A DNA stretch of 64,000 bases from Mycobacterium ahvazicum (GTDB lineage: Bacteria; Actinomycetota; Actinomycetes; Mycobacteriales; Mycobacteriaceae), in assembly GCF_900176255.2 (NCBI RefSeq), contig NZ_FXEG02000001.1, positions 248,001 through 312,000 on the forward strand, given 5' to 3'. Shown here piece after piece: positions 8,353 through 15,856 of the stretch; the first letter of the stretch is position 1, and every line of letters starts with the position of its first letter. Position numbers and translations under genes: made by a program. The notes under the pieces are model-generated. The model had not been told where the DNA came from and did no database searches. It saw only the letters and a list, made by a program, of their open reading frames with translations.

Positions 8353-8970
8353 CTACTGGCGAGGGCCCAGCAGCGCGATGCACGCGTCGACGGCCGGTTC
8401 GACGATCTCGCGGACGGCCTGGCCGTCTTCGACGGCGAGCGCGGTCAATTCGCGCAGCCCGCCGAGCAAGATCACGGCCAGCGGCGCGGTCAGTGCCGGC
8501 AGTTCGGCGCGCTGGAACCCGGGGCTGGCGCTGAGGTCGATCAACAAGTCGGACAACAGCTGTAGGCCGCGGCGCTGAACCGGTCGACCGACGGGTCCCA
8601 GCGACGGGAGCTCACGAATCCAGCTCAACGTAATCGCCGGCCGCGCTTCGATATAGGCGACGTAGGCCTCGACGGCTTGGCGGATCTGGTCATGCCAGTC
8701 GGTCTCCGGATCGACAGAGGCGGCGATGCGCTCACCGAGGTTTTCGATGTCGGCGGCCAGCAGCTCGAGGAAACATTCTTCTTTGCTGGCGAATTGGTCG
8801 TAAAACGTGCGTTTGGACGTGCGCGCGTGGCGCACCACGTCGGCGACGGTGCTGGCACGATAGCCGCGTTCGCCGATCGAGGTGGCAAGACCGTCGAGCA
8901 GCCGGAGCCGGAAAGGATCGTCTACAACCGCGACCTCAACCGCGTCTGTCACCGTCGTGGCGGATGGCAT
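8353..8970 (-). CDS. TetR-family regulator (Rv0135c counterpart)
   Basis: 205 residues. The DNA-binding domain is clear at about 20-65 (GLATSIGERGYRASTVADV, then VRHARTSKRTFYDQFASKEECF). The remainder is a helical ligand domain. It is divergent from cyp138, as in M. tuberculosis. The 129-bp gap holds two copies of GGTAC-N6-GTACC, which are very likely its operators. It is therefore proposed to repress cyp138 and itself. The Mop-domain gene may be its operon partner. Confidence 0.9.
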   Translation of the reverse strand: MPSATTVTDAVEVAVVDDPFRLRLLDGLATSIGERGYRASTVADVVRHARTSKRTFYDQFASKEECFLELLAADIENLGERIAASVDPETDWHDQIRQAVEAYVAYIEARPAITLSWIRELPSLGPVGRPVQRRGLQLLSDLLIDLSASPGFQRAELPALTAPLAVILLGGLRELTALAVEDGQAVREIVEPAVDACIALLGPRQ

Positions 8971-9010
8971 GTCTGGTGGCCCTTTCGGCGTTCACTCCCT
9001 TGTCAGGTTC

Positions 9011-9060
9011 GGTACCACAGAGTACCGTACACGGATAGATCTGTGGTACACCGCGGTACC
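9011..9060. promoter_or_regulatory. Twin operators GGTAC-N6-GTACC between the TetR gene and cyp138
   Basis: Two perfect inverted repeats of identical design lie at 9011-9026 and 9045-9060, exactly 34 bp apart. The inner arms also pair with each other: GTACCACAG at 9012-9020 is the exact reverse complement of 9041-9049. This nested symmetry is strong evidence for cooperative binding by two TetR dimers. The second site ends 39 bp before the cyp138 ATG. Confidence 0.75.
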
Positions 9061-9099
9061 AACCCCGGACCGGGGCAGATATTGGGGAGACGTAGCGCC

Positions 9100-10425
9100 A
9101 TGAGTGAAGTAGTCACCGCCGCACCGCCGGGCTCCGCAGTCAGACTGCCACCCGCAGTGCGGGCGCCGAAGCTGTTGCAGGGCTTGGGCTTTGCGATTTC
9201 GCGACGACTGATGATGCAGCGATTGTCACGCCGCTACGGCAGCGTGGTCGCGCTGAAGCTGCCGATGTGGGGGCGCGTGATCGCGGTCAGCGACCCGCAG
9301 CTGGCCAAACAGATCTTCACCACCAGCCCAGACGAACTCGGCAACATCCAGCCCAATCTGAGCAGATTCTTCGGCTCCGGCTCGGTATTCGGACTCGAGG
9401 GCGACGACCACCGCCGCCGTCGGCGGTTGCTCGCGCCGCCGTTCCACGGCAAGAGCATGAAGAACTACGAGAACATCATCGAAGAAGAGACACTGCGCGA
9501 GTCCGCCGAGTGGCCGGAGGGCCAGCCGTTCGCGACGCTGTCGCCGATGATGCGAATCACGCTCAACGCCATCCTGCGTGCGGTTTTCGGTGCCGATGGC
9601 GCCGAGCTCGACGAGCTACGACGGCTCATCCCGCCGTGGGTCACGCTGGGCTCGCGCCTGGCCGCGTTGCCGAAGCCCAAGCGCGACTATGGCCGGTTCA
9701 GCCCATGGCACCGGCTGGATGAATGGCGGCGGCAGTACGACAACGTCATCGAGAAGCTGATCGCGGCGGAGCGGGCTGACCCGGACTTCGCCGATCGGGC
9801 CGATGTGCTCGCGCTGCTGCTGCGCAGCAGCTACGAGGACGGTTCGACCATGTCGCACAAGGAGATTGGCGACGAGCTCCTGGCCCTGTTGGCGGCGGGG
9901 CACGAGACCACCGCGTCGACGCTGGCGTGGGCATTCGAGCGAATCAGCCGGCATCCGCAGCTGCTGACGCAGCTCGTCGACGAGGCTGACGGCGACGGCA
10001 ACGAGCTGCGGCAGGCGACGATCCTGGAGGTTCAGCGGTCAAGGACCGTGATCGATTTCGCCGGCCGTCACGTCTACCCGCAGACGTATCAACTGGGCGA
10101 GTGGGCGATTCCCCGCGGCTATTCGATCATCGTCGGCATCGCGCAGATACACGACAATCCGGACGTATTCCCCGATCCCGGGCGCTTCGACCCGCAGCGG
10201 TTCATCGGAAACAAACCGTCGGCGCTGTCCTGGATTCCGTTCGGCGGCGGCACCCGCCGCTGTGTCGGGGCGGCCTTCGCCAACATGGAGATGGACGTCG
10301 TGCTTCGAACGGTGTTGCGCCACTTCACCATTGAGACCACCGACGCCCCGGACGAGCGCTGGCACTCCCGCGGAGTCGCGTTCATCCCGAAGCACGGCGG
10401 CCGGGTTGTGCTGCGGCGACGCTAG
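9100..10425 (+). CDS. cyp138: Cytochrome P450 CYP138
   Basis: 441 residues, the expected CYP138 length. Hallmarks are AGHETT at 266-271 (I-helix oxygen activation), E-V-Q-R as the ExxR motif, and [10 protein letters not shown] with heme ligand C388. It inserts oxygen into an unidentified, probably lipid, substrate using electrons from separate redox partners. The ATG at 9100 follows a GGGGAGA stretch. The open frame further upstream overlaps the TetR gene and is not coding. The stop shares a CTAG with the convergent msrA stop. Control by the divergent TetR protein through the twin palindromes is likely. Confidence 0.92.
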   Translation: MSEVVTAAPPGSAVRLPPAVRAPKLLQGLGFAISRRLMMQRLSRRYGSVVALKLPMWGRVIAVSDPQLAKQIFTTSPDELGNIQPNLSRFFGSGSVFGLEGDDHRRRRRLLAPPFHGKSMKNYENIIEEETLRESAEWPEGQPFATLSPMMRITLNAILRAVFGADGAELDELRRLIPPWVTLGSRLAALPKPKRDYGRFSPWHRLDEWRRQYDNVIEKLIAAERADPDFADRADVLALLLRSSYEDGSTMSHKEIGDELLALLAAGHETTASTLAWAFERISRHPQLLTQLVDEADGDGNELRQATILEVQRSRTVIDFAGRHVYPQTYQLGEWAIPRGYSIIVGIAQIHDNPDVFPDPGRFDPQRFIGNKPSALSWIPFGGGTRRCVGAAFANMEMDVVLRTVLRHFTIETTDAPDERWHSRGVAFIPKHGGRVVLRRR

Positions 10426-10934
10426 GCGGACGCGCGACGAGGCAGCTTCCAGCCCGGGCGGATGTAATGGCAAGTGTATCCGCTGGGGTAGCGCTCCAGG
10501 TAGTCCTGGTGTTCGGGCTCGGCCTCCCAGAAGTCGCCGGCGGGACTGACCTCCGTTACGACCTTGCCGGGCCACAACCCCGAGGCCTCGACGTCGGCGA
10601 TGGTGTCCAGCGCGATCCGCTTCTGCTCGTCGTCGACATAGAAGATCGCCGAGCGGTAGCTGGTGCCGCGGTCGTTGCCCTGCCGGTTTTTCGTTGTCGG
10701 ATCGTGGATTTGGAAGAAGAACTCCAGCAGCGTGCGGTAGTCGGTGGCGGTGGGGTCGTAGACGATCTCGATGGCCTCGGCATGCGAGCCGTGGTTGCGG
10801 TACGTGGCGTTGGGTACGTTCGGGTCGCCGGTGTAGCCGACGCGGGTCGAGACCACGCCGGGCTGTTTGCGGATCAGGTCCTGCATGCCCCAGAAGCAGC
10901 CGCCGGCGAGAATCGCCTTTTGCGTGTCGGTCAT
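10422..10934 (-). CDS. msrA: Peptide methionine-(S)-S-oxide reductase MsrA
   Basis: 170 residues with the catalytic GCFWG motif at 12-16 (nucleophile C13) and the conserved RVGYTGG-like region (RVGYTGDP), [11 protein letters not shown] and FFQIHDPT. It reduces methionine-S-sulfoxide in proteins using thioredoxin and repairs oxidative damage in the cytoplasm. It corresponds to Rv0137c in the same position and orientation. It is convergent with cyp138 with a 4-bp overlap. Confidence 0.95.
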   Translation of the reverse strand: MTDTQKAILAGGCFWGMQDLIRKQPGVVSTRVGYTGDPNVPNATYRNHGSHAEAIEIVYDPTATDYRTLLEFFFQIHDPTTKNRQGNDRGTSYRSAIFYVDDEQKRIALDTIADVEASGLWPGKVVTEVSPAGDFWEAEPEHQDYLERYPSGYTCHYIRPGWKLPRRASA

Positions 10935-11040
10935 GTCATTGCCTCATTTCGTTCGGGCCGAATGGCCGCAATCTCCCTCCGATTATCCTGATGTTCTCGA
11001 CCACGTACACCCGCGAGGCGATGCCCTCGACAAACCACGG

Positions 11041-11054
11041 TAGAACGTGTTCTA
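11041..11054. promoter_or_regulatory. KstR-type box TAGAAC-GT-GTTCTA
   Basis: Perfect 6-bp arms around GT match the published mycobacterial KstR consensus TNNAACNNGTTNNA at every fixed position. It lies 9 bp before the GTG of the SnoaL-like gene that starts the Rv0138-Rv0139 unit. KstR is a TetR repressor released by cholesterol-derived CoA thioesters. This suggests, but does not prove, sterol-dependent control here. Confidence 0.6.
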
Positions 11055-11062
11055 GTTTTCGC

Positions 11063-11569
11063 GTGAACAGCCCGCAATTCTCCCGGAGCGAACTCGTCGA
11101 CGCCTTCGCCGCATTCGAAGCGACTGTGGATGCGGCCGCGCAATCGCATGATTGGGACGCCTGGGTCCAGCACTACACACCCGACGTCCTGTACATCGAA
11201 CACGCGGCGGGCACGATGCGCGGGCGCGACGAGGTTCGGGAGTGGATCAGCCGGACCATGGGCAGCTTTCCGGGCAGTCACATGGTGGCGTTCCCCTCGC
11301 TGTGGCACGTCATCGACGAGCCCACGGGCCGCGTCATCATGGAGCTCGACAACCCGATGCGCGATCCCGGCGACGGCACCGTCATCGGGGAGACCAACAT
11401 TTCGATCATCACCTACGCCGGCGACGGCCTGTGGCGGCAACAGGAAGACATCTACAACCCGCTGCGCTTCGTGCAGGCCACGCTGAAGTGGTGCCGCAAG
11501 GCGGCCGAACTCGGCACCCTCGACGACGCGGGTGCGCAATTCGTGGCGCAGTACGGAGGCGCGCAGTGA
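11063..11569 (+). CDS. SnoaL-like/NTF2-fold protein (Rv0138 counterpart)
   Basis: 168 residues; Rv0138 is 167. The sequence has the SnoaL/NTF2-like layout: an N-terminal helix (DAFAAFEATVDAAAQSHDWDAWVQHYTPDVLYIEH), GRDEVREWI, and a long strand ITYAGDGLWRQQEDIYN. The fold is used by isomerases, dehydratases and binding proteins, and the activity here is unknown. The GTG at 11063 was chosen on homologue length; a KstR-type box sits just upstream. Its stop overlaps the GTG of the following epimerase gene (GTGA), so the two are coupled. Confidence 0.82.
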   Translation: MNSPQFSRSELVDAFAAFEATVDAAAQSHDWDAWVQHYTPDVLYIEHAAGTMRGRDEVREWISRTMGSFPGSHMVAFPSLWHVIDEPTGRVIMELDNPMRDPGDGTVIGETNISIITYAGDGLWRQQEDIYNPLRFVQATLKWCRKAAELGTLDDAGAQFVAQYGGAQ

Positions 11570-12591
11570 GCGCCAAACCGAAACTTGTCATCGGCGCCAA
11601 CGGTTTTCTCGGCTCGCATGTGACCCGCCAGCTCGTCGGCGATGGTGCGTCCGAAAACTTCGACGTGCGGGTGATGGTGCGCGAAGGCGCGAACACCCGC
11701 TCCATCGACGACCTCGACGTCACCCGCTTTCACGGCGACGTCTTCGACACCGCCACGCTGCGCGAGGCGATGGACGGTGTCGACGATGTGTACTACTGCG
11801 TCGTCGACACTCGCGCGTGGCTGCGTGACCCGGCGCCGCTGTTCCGCACCAATGTCGAGGGGTTGCGCAACGTTCTCGATGTCGCGACGGACGCCAACCT
11901 GCGCCGGTTCATCTTCACCAGCACCTACGCGACCGTGGGCCGACGGCACGGGCATGTGGCCACCGAAGCGGACGTGATTGCCTCGCGCGGGCTGACTCCC
12001 TACGTGCAGTCCCGGGTCCAAGCCGAAAACCTGGTGATGCGCTACGTCGCCGACGCCGGGTTGCCCGCCGTCGCGATGTGCGTGTCCACCACCTACGGCG
12101 ACGGCGACTGGGGTGGGACCCCGCATGGCGCCTTCATCGCGGGCGCGGTCTTCGGCAAACTGCCCTTCCTGATGAACGGCATTCAGCTCGAGGTCGTCGG
12201 CGTCGACGACGCCGCCCGCGCCATGATCCTGGCCGCCGCGCACGGCCGCATCGGGGAGCGCTACCTGGTTTCCGAGAAGATGATGGCGCTCAACGATTCG
12301 ATCCGGATCGCGGCCGAGGAGGCCGGTGTCCCGCCGCCGCAGCGGGCGATCTCGGTCCCGATGCTCTACGCATTGGCGGCGGCCGGCACCGTGAAGGCCA
12401 AGCTGACCGGCACCGACGCCCAGCTCAGCCTCACCTCGGTGCGGATGATGCGCGCCGAAGCGCCGGTCGACAGCAGCAAGGCGCGCCGCGAGCTGGGCTG
12501 GCAGCCGCGCCCGGTCGAGGAATCGATTCGCGAGGCCGCCCGGTTCTGGGCCGCGATGCGCACCCCCCGAACGGCCGCCCAACCCGAATAG
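11566..12591 (+). CDS. NAD(P)-dependent epimerase/dehydratase-type oxidoreductase (Rv0139 counterpart)
   Basis: 341 residues; Rv0139 is about 340. The extended short-chain dehydrogenase fold begins with GANGFLGSHV (dinucleotide loop, residues 7-16). The usual catalytic Tyr-x3-Lys appears as Y-V-Q-S-R, so the lysine is replaced by arginine. Downstream SSV/ATYG-like strands are kept. Relatives include 3-beta-hydroxysteroid dehydrogenases and dihydroflavonol reductases. With the upstream KstR-type box this makes a sterol-related substrate plausible but unproven. Confidence 0.82.
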   Translation: MSAKPKLVIGANGFLGSHVTRQLVGDGASENFDVRVMVREGANTRSIDDLDVTRFHGDVFDTATLREAMDGVDDVYYCVVDTRAWLRDPAPLFRTNVEGLRNVLDVATDANLRRFIFTSTYATVGRRHGHVATEADVIASRGLTPYVQSRVQAENLVMRYVADAGLPAVAMCVSTTYGDGDWGGTPHGAFIAGAVFGKLPFLMNGIQLEVVGVDDAARAMILAAAHGRIGERYLVSEKMMALNDSIRIAAEEAGVPPPQRAISVPMLYALAAAGTVKAKLTGTDAQLSLTSVRMMRAEAPVDSSKARRELGWQPRPVEESIREAARFWAAMRTPRTAAQPE

Positions 12592-12601
12592 GCTCGGTCG
12601 A

Positions 12602-13441
12602 ATGGACCGGATTCGCGTCGATCTCAGCGGGCCGCCGCAGACGATGCTGGCGACGCTGTACGCCAAAGCGCTGGACGCCGACGCGCCCAACTCGATCCTG
12701 AGCGATCACTACGCCAAGACCGCCGTGGACCGCATCGAATACGACTGGGCCGCAACGACTATCGACGCGCGCCGCGCCCCGTCGGTCGCGGTTCGCACCG
12801 CGCACTTCGACAACTGGGCCCGCCAGTTCCTGGCCGTGCACGACGAAGCAGTCGTGCTGCACGTGGGCTGCGGCCTGGACTCCCGGGTGTACCGGCTCGA
12901 TCCGGGCCCGGGCGTGCGCTGGTACGACATCGACTACCCCGACGTGATCAGCCTGCGCGAACGTGTCTACCCGCAGCGGGCCAACTGCCGGATGTTGGCG
13001 GCCTCGGTCACCGAACCGGCGTGGCTGCAGGAGATAGTCCCCGACCGTCCGGTGCTGTTCCTCGGCGAAGGCCTGACCATGTATCTGACCGAAGATGACG
13101 GGCTGGCGTTGCTGCGCCGCGTCGTCGATCGGTTCGCATCGGGTGAGTTGCAGTTCGACGCGTTCAACACGTTCGCCATTCGCACCCAGCGGATCAACGC
13201 GGTGGTCCGGCGCTCCGGCTCGACGCTGCACTGGGGCATTGACGGGCCCAGCGACATCGTCGACGCCGTTCCCGGGGTGCGCGTGCTGGCTTGGGAATCG
13301 GTCTTCGACAGCGATACGTTCGAGCTGGTTTCACCGTATGTGCGCTGGATCGCCAGGGCGATGGCGGCGGTTCCGGCGTTGCGTTACATGTCGCAATACC
13401 ATCGCTACGCATTCGGGCCGGTTGATGCGGGGAAGTCTTGA
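12602..13441 (+). CDS. SAM-dependent methyltransferase, COG3315/LCMT-like
   Basis: 279 residues. The SAM-binding region is VVLHVGCGLDSRVYRLDP (about 83-100), followed by WYDIDYPDVISLRERV and FLGEGLTMYL. This is the leucine carboxyl methyltransferase/polyketide O-methyltransferase family. It is divergent from the four paralogues at 19-23 kb (GCGLDSR in place of AAGLDSR). It begins 10 bp after the epimerase gene and is probably in the same transcript. The acceptor molecule is unknown. M. tuberculosis has no equivalent gene between Rv0139 and Rv0140. Confidence 0.82.
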   Translation: MDRIRVDLSGPPQTMLATLYAKALDADAPNSILSDHYAKTAVDRIEYDWAATTIDARRAPSVAVRTAHFDNWARQFLAVHDEAVVLHVGCGLDSRVYRLDPGPGVRWYDIDYPDVISLRERVYPQRANCRMLAASVTEPAWLQEIVPDRPVLFLGEGLTMYLTEDDGLALLRRVVDRFASGELQFDAFNTFAIRTQRINAVVRRSGSTLHWGIDGPSDIVDAVPGVRVLAWESVFDSDTFELVSPYVRWIARAMAAVPALRYMSQYHRYAFGPVDAGKS

Positions 13442-13483
13442 CCGCCTGACGGTGTTGCACCGATACGTCTGAGGAGGAAGAGC

Positions 13484-13864
13484 ATGGCCCACAAAGAAAT
13501 CTTGGAACCCAACGCGGGGCACCCGATCACCATCAGCCCGACCAAGGGACGTGTCCAGGTTCGCGTCAACGGCGAGCTCGTCGCCGACACCACCGCGGCC
13601 CTCGAGTTGCGGGAAGCGACAATCCCTGGGGTGCAATACATTCCGCTGGCCGACGTGGCCCAGGACCGGTTGACCCGCACCGAAACGGTCAGCTACTGCC
13701 CGTTCAAGGGCGACGCCAGCTACTACGCCGTCACGACGTCGGCGGGTGACACCGTCGAGGATGTGATCTGGACCTACGAGCAGCCGTACCCCGCGGTCGC
13801 CGAGATCGCCGGGCACGTCGCGTTTTACCCCAACAAGGCCGACATCAGCGTCACCGCCGAATAG
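13484..13864 (+). CDS. DUF427 protein (Rv0140 counterpart)
   Basis: 126 residues, preceded by GAGGAGGAAG. A single DUF427 domain is visible: the VRVNGELVADTTAALELRE strand pair, the TVSYCPFKGDASYY motif, and VEDVIWTYEQPYPAVAEIAGHVAFYPNKAD. The family is a small beta fold of unknown function common in actinobacteria. Its stop is 1 bp from the convergent SnoaL gene. A second, two-unit DUF427 protein is encoded at 50295-50984. Confidence 0.88.
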   Translation: MAHKEILEPNAGHPITISPTKGRVQVRVNGELVADTTAALELREATIPGVQYIPLADVAQDRLTRTETVSYCPFKGDASYYAVTTSAGDTVEDVIWTYEQPYPAVAEIAGHVAFYPNKADISVTAE

Positions 13865-13865
13865 G

Positions 13866-14291
13866 TCACCCGCCCAGCAGCTTGGCGTAGGCCCGGGTGT
13901 CGCTGTACTCGCGCATCGAGACGATCAGCCCGTCACTGGTCTCGAAGATGCACACAAACGGGGTGTCGTATTGCTCGCCGTTTGCATTGGTGCCGGTGGC
14001 ATACGCCTCCACGACGACCGTTTCTCCTTCGTTGATGCAGCGAAGCAAATCGATGGTGAGCTCGACGGACTGCTTGCGCCGGTCGGTCACGCGGCGCAGG
14101 GCTTCCTTGTTGTAGGTCTCCCGGGTGAACAGGCTCCAATAGCTGAAGTCGTCGCTGAGCAACGCGAAACCCTCGTCGAGGTCGCCGCCTTCGCTCAGAC
14201 TCTGGAGGAACATCCAGGCCAGCTCGGCGTTGGGAGCATCGAACGGCGTCATCACATCGCAATAGTGTCTTGGCAGGTAGTGGGCGGTCAA
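13866..14291 (-). CDS. SnoaL-like protein (Rv0141c counterpart)
   Basis: 141 residues, or 128 if the internal ATG at codon 14 is used; Rv0141c has about 136. The NTF2-like pattern is AELAWMFLQSLSEGGDLDEGFALLSDDFSYW, then VVVEAYATGTNANGEQYDTPFVCIFE. Such proteins may be isomerases or hydrolases, and no catalytic set is obvious. It is transcribed towards the DUF427 gene and is divergent from the glycosylase-like gene at 14317. Confidence 0.8.
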   Translation of the reverse strand: MTAHYLPRHYCDVMTPFDAPNAELAWMFLQSLSEGGDLDEGFALLSDDFSYWSLFTRETYNKEALRRVTDRRKQSVELTIDLLRCINEGETVVVEAYATGTNANGEQYDTPFVCIFETSDGLIVSMREYSDTRAYAKLLGG

Positions 14292-14316
14292 TCAGAGTGG
14301 AAATCCGGAGTCTTCG

Positions 14317-15228
14317 GTGACGAGCACGCGAACGGTGACGTTTCCCGGGGCGGTCAGCTTCGGGCCCACCCTGGCGCCGCTTCGCCGCGGTCCCCGCGAC
14401 CCCTGCTTTCGCCTCCCGGGTGATGCCACCATCTGGCGCACCAGCCTGCTACCCAGTGGGCCGGTCACCGCGCGCATCAGCCGCGCGGCCGCCGACGCGG
14501 CGCACTGCGAGGCCTGGGGCGACGGCGCCGAGCAGTTTCTCGAGCGGCTACCCGCACTGCTGGGTGCCGACGACGACGCCTCGGACTTCACCCCGGCACA
14601 CCCAACGGTTGCCGCGGCGCAGAAACGCGTGCCGCACCTGCGCCTGGGCCGTACCGGGCAGGTGCTGGAAGCGCTGATCCCGGCGATCATCGAGCAGCGG
14701 GTGCCGGGCGCCGACGCGTTCTCCTCCTGGCGGAAGCTAGTGTCCAAGTACGGCACGGTGGCACCCGGGCCGGCGCCGGCCGGCATGCGCGTGCCGCCGT
14801 CGGCCGAGGTCTGGCGAAGCATCCCGTCATGGGAATTCCATCGCGCCAACGTCGATCCGCGCCGGGCCCGGACCGTCGTGACGTGTGCGCGCCGGGCGGC
14901 CTCACTGGAACGGCTGGCGTCACGGCCGGCGGCACAGGTGCGCGAAGCGCTGACGTCGCTGCCGGGCGTCGGGGAGTGGACGGCCGCCGAGACCGCGCAA
15001 CGGGCGTTCGGCGATGCCGATGCCGTCTCGGTCGGGGATTACCACATCCCGAAGATGATCGGCTGGACGTTGCTGGGCCACCCGGTCGACGACGAGGGCA
15101 TGCTCGAGCTGCTGGAGCCGATGCGGCCACACCGCCACCGGGTGGTCTGCGTGCTCTATGCCAGCGGACTGGCCTACGAGCCGAGACGCGGCGCGCGACT
15201 GCCGGTCCAGCAAATCCACGCGCTCTGA
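14317..15228 (+). CDS. HhH-GPD DNA glycosylase-like protein (Rv0142 counterpart)
   Basis: 303 residues; Rv0142 is about 308. The C-terminal half holds a helix-hairpin-helix (LTSLPGVGEWTAAETAQRAFG) followed by DADAVSVGDYHIPK, where the aspartate before YHI is placed like the catalytic Asp of AlkA-type glycosylases. This predicts excision of alkylated bases in base-excision repair. The start is a GTG at 14317, 25 bp from the divergent SnoaL gene. A diverged AlkA-like role is favoured, but lesion specificity is unknown. Confidence 0.8.
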   Translation: MTSTRTVTFPGAVSFGPTLAPLRRGPRDPCFRLPGDATIWRTSLLPSGPVTARISRAAADAAHCEAWGDGAEQFLERLPALLGADDDASDFTPAHPTVAAAQKRVPHLRLGRTGQVLEALIPAIIEQRVPGADAFSSWRKLVSKYGTVAPGPAPAGMRVPPSAEVWRSIPSWEFHRANVDPRRARTVVTCARRAASLERLASRPAAQVREALTSLPGVGEWTAAETAQRAFGDADAVSVGDYHIPKMIGWTLLGHPVDDEGMLELLEPMRPHRHRVVCVLYASGLAYEPRRGARLPVQQIHAL

Positions 15229-15237
15229 CCAGCCGGT

Positions 15238-15262
15238 GTTTTCGAACCGGGTCATCGGGTAC
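15238..15262 (+). promoter_or_regulatory. Putative SigF-type promoter of dps
   Basis: GTTT at 15238-15241 and GGGTAC at 15257-15262 are separated by 15 nt. This fits the mycobacterial SigF pattern (GTTT-N15-17-GGGTA). It ends 40 bp before the dps ATG. M. smegmatis dps is known to be expressed with SigF and SigH in stationary phase or stress. Confidence 0.5.
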
Positions 15263-15302
15263 TCGTCGTGAAATTGCCGGTACGACACGCAGGGAGCGAT
15301 CG

Positions 15303-15854
15303 ATGACGCAGTTCACCATTCCGGGATTGACCGAAAAGCAGGGCGCCCGGTTGGCCGAGTTGTTGCAGAAGCAGCTGAGTACTTACAACGATCTGCACTT
15401 GACGCTGAAGCATGTTCACTGGAATGTCGTGGGCCCCAACTTCATTGGTGTGCACGAGATGATCGATCCCCAAGTCGATGCGGTGCGGGCTTTTGCCGAT
15501 GATGTCGCCGAACGTATTGCGGCCCTTGGTGCTTCGCCCGAAGGAACTCCGGGCGCCATCATCCGGGACCGGTCATGGGACGACTATTCGGTTGGTCGCG
15601 ACACCGTCCAGGCACACCTGGCGGCGCTGGATCTCGTCTACAACGGCGTGATCGAAGACATCCGCGAAGCCATCGACGAGACAGACGAACTCGACCAGGT
15701 CACCCAGGACATGTTGATCGGTCAGGCCGGACAATTGGAGAAATTCCAGTGGTTTGTCCGCGCGCATCTCGAAAGCGCGGGCGGCACGCTGACTCACGAG
15801 GGCAAGAAGACCGAAAAGGGTGCGGCCGACACGGCGCGACGTAAGAAGTCGTAG
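15303..15854 (+). CDS. dps: Dps ferritin-like DNA-protection protein
   Basis: 183 residues, the length of M. smegmatis Dps1, which it closely resembles. The ferroxidase motif is read in YNDLHLTLKHVHWNVVG and HEMIDPQVD. The C-terminal tail is lysine/arginine rich (KKTEKG...ARRKKS), as needed for DNA binding. Dodecameric Dps oxidises iron with peroxide and compacts DNA in stationary phase. The ATG follows AGGGAG. A SigF-type promoter lies upstream. M. tuberculosis has no dps at this locus, so the gene is either an insertion here or a loss there. Confidence 0.95.
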   Translation: MTQFTIPGLTEKQGARLAELLQKQLSTYNDLHLTLKHVHWNVVGPNFIGVHEMIDPQVDAVRAFADDVAERIAALGASPEGTPGAIIRDRSWDDYSVGRDTVQAHLAALDLVYNGVIEDIREAIDETDELDQVTQDMLIGQAGQLEKFQWFVRAHLESAGGTLTHEGKKTEKGAADTARRKKS

Positions 15855-15856
15855 GG

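Noticed and set aside
11152..12591. 479-codon fusion of a SnoaL region with the epimerase
   Set aside because: The first part is a shifted-frame shadow of the Rv0138-like gene; the coupled GTG at 11566 gives the expected family length.
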